From Marivita sp051251565 (lineage in GTDB: Bacteria; Pseudomonadota; Alphaproteobacteria; Rhodobacterales; Rhodobacteraceae), in contig NZ_JBPOFB010000006.1 in the NCBI RefSeq assembly GCF_051251565.1, positions 1-64,000 of the forward strand: a stretch of DNA of 64,000 nucleotides. The letters run 5' to 3'. Position 1 is the first letter of the stretch. Each line of letters starts with the position of its first letter. The notes beneath the pieces were generated by a model, which saw nothing but the letters and a program-made list of their open reading frames with translations, did not search any database and was not told where the DNA came from. A program made the translations under genes and the position numbers. Below are positions 51,141 through 59,628 of the stretch, piece after piece.

Positions 51141-53117
51141 CTATTCTGCTGCGACCGCTTTGGGATCGGCCAGGGTGACGATGTCCATCATGATCGCATT
51201 CAATTCGAAATCCTTGGGCGTATAGACCTTGGCCACGCCCATCGCGCTGAGGCGTTTTGCGTCGTCGTCCGGGATGATGCCACCAACGATCACCGGGATA
51301 TGGCCAAGGCCCGCATCGCGCATCTTGGTCATCATGTCTTCGACCAGCGGGATGTGGCTTCCTGACAGGATCGACAGGCCGACAACATGGACTTCGTTTT
51401 CCTGCGCCGCTGCAACGATCTGATCGGGGGTCAGGCGGATGCCTTCGTAGTCGATCTCCATGCCGCAATCGCGCGCGCGGAAGGCGATCTGTTCGGCCCC
51501 GTTGGAATGCCCGTCGAGTCCCGGTTTGCCGACAAGGAACTTGAGGCGGCGGCCCAGCTTGTCGCTGACCGCGTTCACGGCTTCGCGGATGTCGTCCAGA
51601 CCTTCGGTTTTGTTAGACACTGATTTCGACACGCCGGTCGGGCCACGGTATTCGCCGAAAGCCGTGCGCATTTCGCCAGCCCATTCGCCGGTGGTGACAC
51701 CCGCCTTGGCGCATGCGATCGAGGCGGGCATGACGTTTGCACCGTCCTTTGCCGCAGCGCGCAGATCAGAAAGCGCCTTTTGCACTGTGTCGGCGTCGCG
51801 TTCTGCGCGCCAAGCATTCAGGCGATTGATCTGTTCTTGTTCTACCGCTGGATCAACCACCATAATGCCGCCGTCTTCGGTTTGGAGCGGTGACGGTTCG
51901 CCTTCGACCCATTTGTTGACGCCAACCACGATGGTTTCGTTGCGTTCAATCTTGTTCAGGCGGTCGGCGTTTGAATCAACCAGACGGCCCTTCATGTAGT
52001 CGATTGCGCCAATGGCCCCGCCCATTGAGTCGAGATTGGCCAATTCGGCGCGCGCGCCTTCCTTGAGCTGCTCAACCTTGCGATCCACTGCCGGGTTACC
52101 GTCGAACAGGTCGTCGAATTCCAGAAGGTCTGTCTCGTAGGCCAGGATCTGTTGCATCCGCATGGACCATTGCTGATCCCAGGGGCGTGGCAGGCCAAGC
52201 GCTTCGTTCCAGGCAGGCAATTGCACCGCACGGGCGCGGGCATTCTTGGAGAGGGTCACGGCCAGCATCTCGATCAGGATGCGGTAGACGTTGTTTTCGG
52301 GCTGCTGTTCTGTCAAGCCAAGGGAGTTGACCTGCACGCCATAGCGGAAACGGCGGAATTTGGGGTCTGTGACGCCATAGCGGGTTTCAAGAATTTCGTC
52401 CCAAAGGTCAACAAAAGCGCGCATCTTGCACATCTCGGTCACGAACCGGATGCCTGCGTTCACGAAGAACGAGATGCGACCGCAAAGCGCCGGGAAATCC
52501 TCGGCTGGGACGCGTGGTTTTAATTCGTCCAGAACGGCAATGGCGGTGGCTAGCGCAAAGGACAGTTCCTGTTCCGGTGTCGCGCCCGCCTCTTGCAGGT
52601 GGTAGGAACACACGTTCATCGGGTTCCATTTGGGGATATGGGTGTAGCAATATTCGGCCACGTCCCCGATCATCTTGAGAGATGGTTTCGGTGGGCAGAT
52701 ATAGGTGCCGCGCGACAGGTATTCCTTGATCAGGTCGTTCTGCACTGTGCCTTGCAGTTTGCTGACATCTGCACCCTGTTCTTCGGCCACGGCAACATAG
52801 AGTGCCAGCAGCCACGGGGCGGTCGCGTTGATCGTCATGGACGTGTTCATCTGTTCCAGTGGGATCTGGTCGAACAGGGTGCGCATATCGCCCAGATGGC
52901 TGACAGGCACACCCACCTTACCGACTTCGCCGCGCGCAAGGATGTGATCACTGTCATAGCCCGTTTGCGTGGGCAGATCGAAGGCGACCGAAAGGCCGGT
53001 CTGACCTTTGGACAGATTTGACCTATAAAGCGCATTGGACGCCTGCGCGGTGGAGTGACCTGCGTAAGTACGGATCAGCCAAGGGCGGTCACGGGTCGGT
53101 GTCTGTGTCTCGGTCAT
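51141..53117 (-). CDS. ecm: Ethylmalonyl-CoA mutase
   Basis: The 658-residue adenosylcobalamin enzyme converts ethylmalonyl-CoA to methylsuccinyl-CoA in the EMC pathway. The N-terminal ~500 residues are the acyl-CoA mutase barrel (GLSVAFDLPTQTGYDSDH, MNTSMTINATAPWLLALY). The C-terminal domain carries the cobalamin-binding D-x-H-x-x-G as DGHSNG (535-540) and GLSILSGSH. Single-chain form and proximity of ccr favour ethylmalonyl- over methylmalonyl-CoA mutase. Confidence 0.9.
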   Translation of the reverse strand: MTETQTPTRDRPWLIRTYAGHSTAQASNALYRSNLSKGQTGLSVAFDLPTQTGYDSDHILARGEVGKVGVPVSHLGDMRTLFDQIPLEQMNTSMTINATAPWLLALYVAVAEEQGADVSKLQGTVQNDLIKEYLSRGTYICPPKPSLKMIGDVAEYCYTHIPKWNPMNVCSYHLQEAGATPEQELSFALATAIAVLDELKPRVPAEDFPALCGRISFFVNAGIRFVTEMCKMRAFVDLWDEILETRYGVTDPKFRRFRYGVQVNSLGLTEQQPENNVYRILIEMLAVTLSKNARARAVQLPAWNEALGLPRPWDQQWSMRMQQILAYETDLLEFDDLFDGNPAVDRKVEQLKEGARAELANLDSMGGAIGAIDYMKGRLVDSNADRLNKIERNETIVVGVNKWVEGEPSPLQTEDGGIMVVDPAVEQEQINRLNAWRAERDADTVQKALSDLRAAAKDGANVMPASIACAKAGVTTGEWAGEMRTAFGEYRGPTGVSKSVSNKTEGLDDIREAVNAVSDKLGRRLKFLVGKPGLDGHSNGAEQIAFRARDCGMEIDYEGIRLTPDQIVAAAQENEVHVVGLSILSGSHIPLVEDMMTKMRDAGLGHIPVIVGGIIPDDDAKRLSAMGVAKVYTPKDFELNAIMMDIVTLADPKAVAAE

Positions 53118-53421
53118 GTCGGCTCCGTCAATGGCGAGATTCGCCGAGTAATCTTGTTACGTTTTGATATTGATAGGCGAAACTTTATGTCTCTGTCAAT
53201 TCGCTGCGCTGCGGCGTCACGCGGTTTCTCGGATGATATCTTACTCCATGCGTGTGGCGTAGGAAAAGCCAAAGAGATGGCGCAGAGGGACGGTTGAAAA
53301 AGTGCTGCTGCAATATTGCTGCTCACGGCGAAATCAGTTCTCATTTCTGACATTCTTTGAATTTGGCTCGGTGTCGATATCGGTTGTTTACCCGGTCGCG
53401 CTTCGTTGCGAGAGTGGTTAA
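53118..53421. other. Divergent promoter region of ecm and the acyltransferase gene
   Basis: These 304 bp hold the ecm promoter on one side and the acyltransferase promoter on the other. A near-perfect palindrome GCAATATTGC (53310-53319), embedded in GTGCTGCTGCAATATTGCTG, is the clearest regulatory candidate and resembles the GCAATTGC element before ccr. No coding frame is credible. Confidence 0.45.
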
Positions 53422-54765
53422 ATGACCACGCAGGTGACGCTTCCGCTTTGGGCTTTTATTCTGATCCTGCTTTTTGCCGGTGTGACCTTTGCGTCGCATT
53501 TCCTATTTCCGTCCGTGCGCTGGTTTTTCCGGCGTCGTATGGAACGGGCGGTGTCGCGGTTGAACGCACGGCTGGAGCGCCCGATCCAACCTTTCAAGCT
53601 GCTTCGGCGTCAGGACATGATCCAGCGGATTGTCTATGATCCCGATGTGACTCAGGCGATTGTCGACCATGCCAAATCAGAGGGCGTGCGCGAGGATGTG
53701 GCGTTTGAGCGGGCGCGCCGCTATGCGCGTGAAATCGTTCCGTCGTTTTCGGCTTGGGCCTATTTCGGCTTTGCGATCCGGGCCGCACGACTGTTGAGCA
53801 CGTCGCTTTACCGGGTGCGGATGGTGCATCAGGATGCCGGACTTGCGGATGTTGACCCCGAGGCGACAGTGGTCTTTGTGATGAATCACAAGTCCAACAT
53901 GGATTATGTGCTGGTGACCTATCTCGCTGCGGATCGGTCGGCGCTGTCATATGCCGTGGGCGAATGGGCGCGTGTTTGGCCGCTGTCCCGCCTGATCCGG
54001 GCCATGGGGGCGTATTTCATCAGGCGCAGGTCACGCAGCGATTTGTATCGCAAGGTTCTGGCAAAGTATGTTCAGCAGGCCACTGGCGCCGGGGTTACAC
54101 AAGCGGTGTTTCCCGAAGGTGGGCTGAGCCTTGATGGCAGTCTTGGACGGGCAAAGATCGGTATTCTGAAATACGTTCTGGAAGGGGCCGCGAGTGCCAA
54201 GCGCGATGTGGTCTTTGTGCCTGTCGCGCTGAATTATGACCGGGTGTTGGAGGATACGATCCTCTTGCGGGCGCAAAAGGCAGGAAACCGCAAGTTTCGC
54301 GCCAAGATCAGCGTCGTGTTTCGGGCTATTCTGCGTCAGTTTTGGTTGCGCTTGACCGGAAAATTCCATCGGTTTGGCTATGCTGCGGTCAGTTTTGGGG
54401 AACCATTGGTGCTGAGTGATGTGGACCCCTCGGATGGCTCGGTCGAGGTGATTTCTGAAACGATCATGGACCGAATTGCCCTTGCGGTGCCGGTTTTACC
54501 TGTGCCGTTGGTGGCGTTCGTGCTCTTGCGGGATGGACCCATGACGCAGGGCGCGCTTTGCGATGCGTTCAAGTCAGAGACCAATAAGCTGGCAGCGGCG
54601 CAAGTCCATCTGCCGCGGAACGATGCGGATTACGCGATTGAATATGGCCTGCGCACCCTGATTGAACGAGGGATTGCGACAGAGCAGGCGGGGTTGATTG
54701 AAATTGTGGATCACAAGGCGGATCTGGCCGTGTTTTATGCAAATTCGATCAAGCATTTGATGTAG
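53422..54765 (+). CDS. Glycerolipid acyltransferase (PlsB/PlsC superfamily) between ecm and ccr
   Basis: The 447-residue protein has an N-terminal membrane helix (about 10-30), the catalytic H-X4-D (His156 to Asp161 in NHKSNMDY) and FPEGG at 230-234, as in glycerol-3-phosphate or lysophosphatidate acyltransferases. It is longer than PlsC, with a C-terminal domain of about 150 residues, as in PlsB-like proteins. Position between the EMC genes ecm and ccr suggests shared regulation of carbon assimilation and lipid synthesis. Substrate preference cannot be read. Confidence 0.8.
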   Translation: MTTQVTLPLWAFILILLFAGVTFASHFLFPSVRWFFRRRMERAVSRLNARLERPIQPFKLLRRQDMIQRIVYDPDVTQAIVDHAKSEGVREDVAFERARRYAREIVPSFSAWAYFGFAIRAARLLSTSLYRVRMVHQDAGLADVDPEATVVFVMNHKSNMDYVLVTYLAADRSALSYAVGEWARVWPLSRLIRAMGAYFIRRRSRSDLYRKVLAKYVQQATGAGVTQAVFPEGGLSLDGSLGRAKIGILKYVLEGAASAKRDVVFVPVALNYDRVLEDTILLRAQKAGNRKFRAKISVVFRAILRQFWLRLTGKFHRFGYAAVSFGEPLVLSDVDPSDGSVEVISETIMDRIALAVPVLPVPLVAFVLLRDGPMTQGALCDAFKSETNKLAAAQVHLPRNDADYAIEYGLRTLIERGIATEQAGLIEIVDHKADLAVFYANSIKHLM

Positions 54766-54802
54766 GAATTTTCTGCACCTGCGAGGATTTTTCTGCAATT
54801 GC
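54765..54802 (+). promoter_or_regulatory. Direct repeats and palindrome upstream of ccr
   Basis: A 13-bp element GGAWTTTTCTGCA is repeated at 54765-54777 and 54785-54797, exactly 20 bp apart, with one mismatch; the second copy runs into GCAATTGC (54795-54802). The spacing of two helical turns suggests tandem binding of one regulator about 130-165 bp before ccr. RamB/ScfR-type regulators are known to control EMC genes in related bacteria; linking them here is inference. Confidence 0.5.
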
Positions 54803-54927
54803 TCGGTCATAAAGTTACAAAATTAGCGCAAATCTTGTTGCATAATTTCAATACGAGCCGTATCTCAAACCCGGACGCGGCGATTCTGCATCGCGGCACA
54901 GATAGTATTCGACCTAAGGAGACTCTC

Positions 54928-56214
54928 ATGGCTCTGGATCAGCAGACCGGCATTGCGGACTACGACGCGCCTGAAAAAGACTTGTATGAAATAGGTGAAA
55001 TGCCGCCGATGGGATATGTTCCTAAGCAGATGTACGCTTGGTCGATCCGCCGGGAACGTCATGGTGAGCCTGAAAAGGCGTTTGAGGTCGAAGTTGTCGA
55101 CACATGGGAGATTGACAGCAATGAAGTGCTGGTCCTCGTGATGGCGGCGGGCGTGAACTATAATGGTGTCTGGGCCTGTTTGGGTGAACCAGTCAGCGTG
55201 TTCGATTTCCACAAGCAGCCATATCACATTGTGGGGTCCGATGCCGCCGGGATCGTTTGGAAGGTGGGTGACAAGGTCAAACGTTGGAAGGTCGGCGACG
55301 AGGTTGTCGTGCATTGCAACCAAGACGATGGTGATGATGAGGAGTGCAATGGCGGCGACCCGATGATGTCTCCGTCCCAGCGCATCTGGGGCTACGAGAC
55401 CCATGATGGTGCGTTTTCGCAATTCACCCGCGTTCAGTCGCAACAGTTGATGCCGCGTCCCAAGCACCTGACATGGGAAGAAAGCGCGTGCTACACACTG
55501 ACGCTTGCCACGGCCTACCGAATGCTGTTTGGCCATGCGCCGCATGAGCTTAAGCCCGGTCAGAATGTTCTGGTTTGGGGTGCGTCGGGCGGCTTGGGGT
55601 CTTATGCGATCCAGCTGGCGAATACGGCGGGTGCGAACGCGATTGGGGTGATTTCCGACGAGGACAAGCGTGACTTTGTCATGTCGATGGGCGCCAAAGG
55701 TGTCATCAATCGTAAGGATTTCAACTGCTGGGGACAGATGCCCACGGTGAACACGCCCGAATATAATGACTGGCTCAAAGAAGCGCGTAAGTTTGGCAAG
55801 GCGATCTGGGAGATTACTGGCAAAGGTGTGAGTGTCGACATGGTGTTTGAACATCCGGGCGAATCGACCTTTCCGGTTTCGACTCTTGTCTGCAAAAAGG
55901 GCGGCATGGTTGTGATCTGTGCGGGCACCACCGGGTTCAATTGTACGTTTGACGTGCGGTATATGTGGATGAACCAGAAGCGCCTTCAGGGGTCGCATTT
56001 TGCGCATCTAAAGCAGGCGGCGTCTGCCAACCAACTGATGGTCGAGCGTCGGCTTGATCCGTGCATGTCGGAGGTTTTCCCGTGGAACGAGATCCCACAG
56101 GCCCACACGAAGATGCTGCGTAATGAACACAAACCCGGCAACATGGCTGTGCTTGTGCAATCGCCCAAGACCGGGCTGCGCACATTCGAAGATGCGCTGG
56201 CAGCGCGATCGTAA
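54928..56214 (+). CDS. ccr: Crotonyl-CoA carboxylase/reductase
   Basis: The 428-residue NADPH-dependent MDR enzyme reductively carboxylates crotonyl-CoA to ethylmalonyl-CoA, the key step of the EMC pathway. Diagnostic parts are YEIGEMPPMGYVPKQMYAW at the start, AAGVNYNGVWACLGEPVSVF, the nucleotide-binding VLVWGASGGLGSYAIQLA, and FEHPGESTFPVSTLVCKKGG. I use the ATG at 54928, preceded by AAGGAGA; the frame is open further upstream but lies in the promoter. Confidence 0.95.
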   Translation: MALDQQTGIADYDAPEKDLYEIGEMPPMGYVPKQMYAWSIRRERHGEPEKAFEVEVVDTWEIDSNEVLVLVMAAGVNYNGVWACLGEPVSVFDFHKQPYHIVGSDAAGIVWKVGDKVKRWKVGDEVVVHCNQDDGDDEECNGGDPMMSPSQRIWGYETHDGAFSQFTRVQSQQLMPRPKHLTWEESACYTLTLATAYRMLFGHAPHELKPGQNVLVWGASGGLGSYAIQLANTAGANAIGVISDEDKRDFVMSMGAKGVINRKDFNCWGQMPTVNTPEYNDWLKEARKFGKAIWEITGKGVSVDMVFEHPGESTFPVSTLVCKKGGMVVICAGTTGFNCTFDVRYMWMNQKRLQGSHFAHLKQAASANQLMVERRLDPCMSEVFPWNEIPQAHTKMLRNEHKPGNMAVLVQSPKTGLRTFEDALAARS

Positions 56215-56242
56215 CACTCTGATTACCTTTGCCGTGTATTTG

Positions 56243-56279
56243 AAACCCGTGGGCCACCTGGCCTGCGGGTTTTTGTTTT
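56243..56279 (+). terminator. Rho-independent terminator of ccr
   Basis: AAACCCG (56243-56249) pairs with CGGGTTT (56266-56272) around an inner GGCC-ACCT-GGCC, followed by TTTTTGTTTT. It lies 29 bp after the ccr stop. Confidence 0.88.
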
Positions 56280-56421
56280 GGCGGGCTTTCCTGCGATTTC
56301 AGTGTGGTGGTGATTTCATCCTCACCAAAACTGGGGAGTTGGAATCAGGGAATTTGCCGAAATATTGCCACATGTTAGAGTTGTGTTAACGTTTTGTTAA
56401 CTATCTGGAGGCGACGGTGAA

Positions 56422-56637
56422 ATGGGACATGACTGGATCATTGATGTGTTGACCGACCTCAAGACGTTTGCGGTTGCAAACGATCTGGATGCACTGGCTG
56501 CCAAGCTTGACGATACGCAATTGGTAGCACAGGCAGAGCTCGGCTCGCGCGGTAAAGGGATGGGCCGTGGGCTTCTTGGAGAAAGTGCCTCAGTTGGACG
56601 ATGTGATCGCTCGCTTGGAGCGCGCGGACCATCTTGA
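56422..56637 (+). CDS. Small hypothetical protein upstream of luxR
   Basis: This 71-residue frame begins MGHDWIIDVLTDLKTFAVAN after a GGAGGCGAC ribosome-binding site. The first ~45 residues look like a genuine helical protein and resemble small proteins I recall before luxR genes of roseobacters; the last ~25 residues (GRGLLGESASVGRCDRSL) overlap luxR and look like read-through. The true 3' end or a frameshift is therefore uncertain. The 71-bp overlap suggests coupling. Confidence 0.42.
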   Translation: MGHDWIIDVLTDLKTFAVANDLDALAAKLDDTQLVAQAELGSRGKGMGRGLLGESASVGRCDRSLGARGPS

Positions 56638-57295
56638 GGAATTGCAGAACGTCATCGAATGGCTGCGCGATTACTATGGCGTTGATGACATGGTGTATCA
56701 TTGGGTTTCCAGCAATGGCACTCAATATGGCTGTGGGACGTATGATCCCAAATGGGTCGCGCGGTATCTTGAAAAGGGCTATCTGCGCATCGACCCGGTG
56801 GTCAGCGGGTGTTACCAGCGGTTCCACCCGGTGGACTGGAAACGTCTGGATTGGTCAAGCAAAGCCGCCCGCGCGTTTCTGAGCGATGCAATGGCCCACG
56901 GGATCGGCAATCAGGGATATTCCATCCCGATCCGGGGACCAAACGGGCAGTTTGCGCTGTTCACCGTGAGCCACAGTTGCGACGATGCGCAATGGGCCAG
57001 TTTTGCCGAATTGAACCGCCGCGATCTCATTTTGTTGGCGCATTACTTCAACCAGACTGCGCTAAAGCTGGAACCGGGGCGCAAACCGGAACCAACGCAG
57101 CCCCTTTCACCGCGCGAAGTTGAAACGATGACGCTGCTTGCGGTGGGTTACAGCCGGGCGCAGGTGGCGGACACATTGTCGATCTCTGAGCACACGTTGC
57201 GCGTCTATATTGAAAGTGCGCGGTTCAAGCTGGGGGCGTTGAACACGACCCATGCTGTGGCCCGTGCAATGGCACGGGGACAGATCGTGGTGTAA
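56567..57295 (+). CDS. luxR: LuxR-family acyl-homoserine-lactone receptor
   Basis: The 242-residue regulator has an N-terminal autoinducer-binding domain with Trp63, Tyr67 and Asp76-Pro77 in the positions of the signal-contacting W57, Y61 and D70 of TraR-type receptors, and a C-terminal LuxR helix-turn-helix (about 178-240; LSPREVETMTLLAVGYSRAQ). It starts at GTG 56567 with AAAGGGA upstream. The luxI gene follows 109 bp later in the same direction. Confidence 0.9.
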   Translation: MGFLEKVPQLDDVIARLERADHLEELQNVIEWLRDYYGVDDMVYHWVSSNGTQYGCGTYDPKWVARYLEKGYLRIDPVVSGCYQRFHPVDWKRLDWSSKAARAFLSDAMAHGIGNQGYSIPIRGPNGQFALFTVSHSCDDAQWASFAELNRRDLILLAHYFNQTALKLEPGRKPEPTQPLSPREVETMTLLAVGYSRAQVADTLSISEHTLRVYIESARFKLGALNTTHAVARAMARGQIVV

Positions 57296-57380
57296 TTGTT
57301 TTCATATTGGCAGCAATTTGCGAAGCAACAGCCAAAGAGCGGTCGTGAAAGAAACGATTCATCTTTGACGCGCAGGTTTC

Positions 57381-57396
57381 CCTCCAGAAACGGAGG
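57381..57396 (+). promoter_or_regulatory. Hairpin covering the luxI Shine-Dalgarno
   Basis: CCTCC (57381-57385) can pair with GGAGG (57392-57396), the ribosome-binding site of luxI, 8 nt before its ATG. The 6-nt loop is AGAAAC. This could limit translation of the synthase. Confidence 0.45.
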
Positions 57397-57404
57397 AGCT
57401 GTTT

Positions 57405-58043
57405 ATGATTCGGTACCTGTACGCCGACCAACTGCAAGAATTTCCAATTTTGGCACGCACCATGTTCGAGGACCGTGCTGACCAGTTCAAAACCCGCTTG
57501 GGCTGGGATGTGACAGTCGATGACGCCGGTCAAGAGCGTGACGCGTATGATGATCTCAATCCGCTTTACGTGATATGGCAAAAGGCAGACGGAACCCATG
57601 GGGGGTCGATGCGGTTTTTACCGACCACCGGTCAGACGATGGTGAACGACCATTTTCTGGAGCTGACCGATGGGGTGGCCTTTCAAAGCCCGCTGATCTG
57701 GGAATGTACGCGGTTTTGCCTTGCACGCGGAACAGATCCCGGAACGGCTGCCGCGTTGATGCTCGCGGGGGGCGAAATCATGCAAGGGTTCGGTGTAAAA
57801 CACTTTGTTGGTGTCTTTGACGCCCGAATGGTGCGGATCTACAACCGCATCGGCGCTGCGCCAGAGGTGATTGGCACGCATGGGGCGGGCCGTCAGGCCA
57901 TCAGCGTTGGGCTGTGGGACTTCTCTGAGGCGGCGCAAAAACACGTGTCGCGTGTTGCCGGGGTGCCGTTGCAGGCGTCGCGCGACTGGTTCATGGCGGC
58001 GTTTGGACAGAACGCGCATCAAACGGAGGTAAGTGCTGCCTGA
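57405..58043 (+). CDS. luxI: Acyl-homoserine-lactone synthase
   Basis: The 212-residue LuxI-family enzyme makes the quorum-sensing signal from S-adenosylmethionine and acyl-ACP. The invariant residues are present: Arg24, Phe28, Trp34, Asp46, Asp49, Arg70, Glu100 and Arg103. The position usually linked to 3-oxo chains cannot be judged by eye. No classical lux box is visible upstream. Confidence 0.93.
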   Translation: MIRYLYADQLQEFPILARTMFEDRADQFKTRLGWDVTVDDAGQERDAYDDLNPLYVIWQKADGTHGGSMRFLPTTGQTMVNDHFLELTDGVAFQSPLIWECTRFCLARGTDPGTAAALMLAGGEIMQGFGVKHFVGVFDARMVRIYNRIGAAPEVIGTHGAGRQAISVGLWDFSEAAQKHVSRVAGVPLQASRDWFMAAFGQNAHQTEVSAA

Positions 58044-58081
58044 CTCTGGTGCCCGTTTGCGCGGGCCTATAGGGTCTGCGC

Positions 58082-59614
58082 ATGACAGTTCCCGCGCTCA
58101 CATATTCCGAAGATCAGGCTGCCGCACATGATGCGATTGCCGACATGCTGCGTGAGGCGGGTGTTGATCTGGACGATGGCATCCTTTCGCCACCAGGCGA
58201 CACCCAGACCAAGATCATGGCGGTCACGGGCAAGGCTGGATCGGGCAAGACGTTGCTGTTGGCCGAGCTTTGTAAATCTCTGCACAACGCCGGTGTTGAG
58301 ATCGTGTCGGGCGATTACGAGGGACGCCGCCGCAAAGACCGCCGAACGCTTGCGGTGCTTGCGCCGACCAACAAGGCCGCGTTTGTGCTGCGGATGCGCG
58401 GCGTGCCGGCGACAACGATCCACCGCATTCTGTATACGCCCGTCTATGATCCGGAATATGAGCGCATTGCGGAATGGCTCATGGGCAATGATGACAAGCC
58501 CGAGATCGAGGACCTGACCGAAGAGGCACTGGCGCGCGCACAGTTGTCGTATGAAACCCACAAATCCATTCCGGCGGCTTTGGCGGCGGCTGGCTTGCGG
58601 GGGTCGGATTTTATCACCGGCTGGAAACGCCGCGACGATCCTTTGGACATCGGGTTGGTGGATGAGGCCTCCATGCTGGATGAACGCCAGGTCGATGATC
58701 TGCGCGAAATATTCCCGCATTTGCTGTTGTTCGGCGATCCTGCGCAGTTGGCGCCGGTCAACCAATCCGGCAAAATGGTGTTTGAAACCTTGCCGCCAGA
58801 ACAGATCCTGAACCTCAGCCGCATTCACCGTCAGGATGCCGATAATCCGATTCTTGATCTGGCCCACGCGCTTGCAGATCCGGGGCTTGATTTCGACGGG
58901 TTTGAACAGATGATCGAAGACATATCCCGCACCGATGATCGCGTGGTTCTGGGTCAGCGGGTCGAGGTGGATCTGATGGCGCGCTCGCCTGTTCTGGTGT
59001 GGCGCAACGCAACACGGATCAGGTTGATCCATGCGTTCCGGGCCGTTCACGGCGCGCCCGAAGATGCGCTTTTGGAAGGTGAGCCGTTGATTTGTGACGG
59101 GATCGAATTGCCTCTCAAGCATCGTAAGAAACGGTTGGATCTTGAGGCGCGCGGCCTGATCAAGGGCGCGCAGGTCATTTACCTTGGACCGGGGCGAAAA
59201 CCGGGGTTCTCGCGGTTGCATGTGATCGGGGCCGAAGATCCGCAGGTGTCGGCAGCGTCGATCGTTAAGATCGAAAAGCCGGACGAGGAAGAACCGTTTA
59301 TTCCCTTTGCCGCCCGCATGGGGGCCACATTCCTGCACGGGGCGGCGGTGACAATCCACAAGGCGCAAGGGTCGCAATGGGACGCGGTGCAGGTCTTTGC
59401 GCCCGATCTCGCGGTGGCGGCACGTATGGGCCGGGTCGAAGCGGGTCAGCCGTTGTGGAAACGTCTGGCCTATGTGGCAATCACCCGGGCGTCCAACCGG
59501 TTGCACTGGGTTGTGCGCAACCGTTTGTCGAAGCCGACCGGGCCATTGCAGGTCGATGATCTGAAGGCTGCACCGGCGGCACCCTTGACGCTTGAGGTCG
59601 AAGTCGAGATCTGA
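58082..59614 (+). CDS. RecD-like ATP-dependent DNA helicase
   Basis: The 510-residue superfamily-1 helicase has Walker A GKAGSGKT (50-57), Walker B LVDEASML followed by LFGDPAQLAPV, and the C-terminal UvrD_C_2-type IHKAQGSQWDAVQVF with YVAITRASNRLHWV. It resembles the RecD2/Dda-like 5'-3' helicases that act alone, without RecBC. It starts 38 bp after luxI; a small GCCCG/CGGGC hairpin (58051-58066) lies between. Confidence 0.88.
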   Translation: MTVPALTYSEDQAAAHDAIADMLREAGVDLDDGILSPPGDTQTKIMAVTGKAGSGKTLLLAELCKSLHNAGVEIVSGDYEGRRRKDRRTLAVLAPTNKAAFVLRMRGVPATTIHRILYTPVYDPEYERIAEWLMGNDDKPEIEDLTEEALARAQLSYETHKSIPAALAAAGLRGSDFITGWKRRDDPLDIGLVDEASMLDERQVDDLREIFPHLLLFGDPAQLAPVNQSGKMVFETLPPEQILNLSRIHRQDADNPILDLAHALADPGLDFDGFEQMIEDISRTDDRVVLGQRVEVDLMARSPVLVWRNATRIRLIHAFRAVHGAPEDALLEGEPLICDGIELPLKHRKKRLDLEARGLIKGAQVIYLGPGRKPGFSRLHVIGAEDPQVSAASIVKIEKPDEEEPFIPFAARMGATFLHGAAVTIHKAQGSQWDAVQVFAPDLAVAARMGRVEAGQPLWKRLAYVAITRASNRLHWVVRNRLSKPTGPLQVDDLKAAPAAPLTLEVEVEI

Positions 59615-59628
59615 CCGGCGTGCCTGAC

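Noticed and set aside
57296..57404. Classical lux box before luxI
   Set aside because: No 18-20 bp palindrome of the ACCTGNC type could be found in the 109-bp gap.
58067..59506. 479-residue open frame antisense to the helicase
   Set aside because: Shadow of the RecD-like gene; no domain resemblance.
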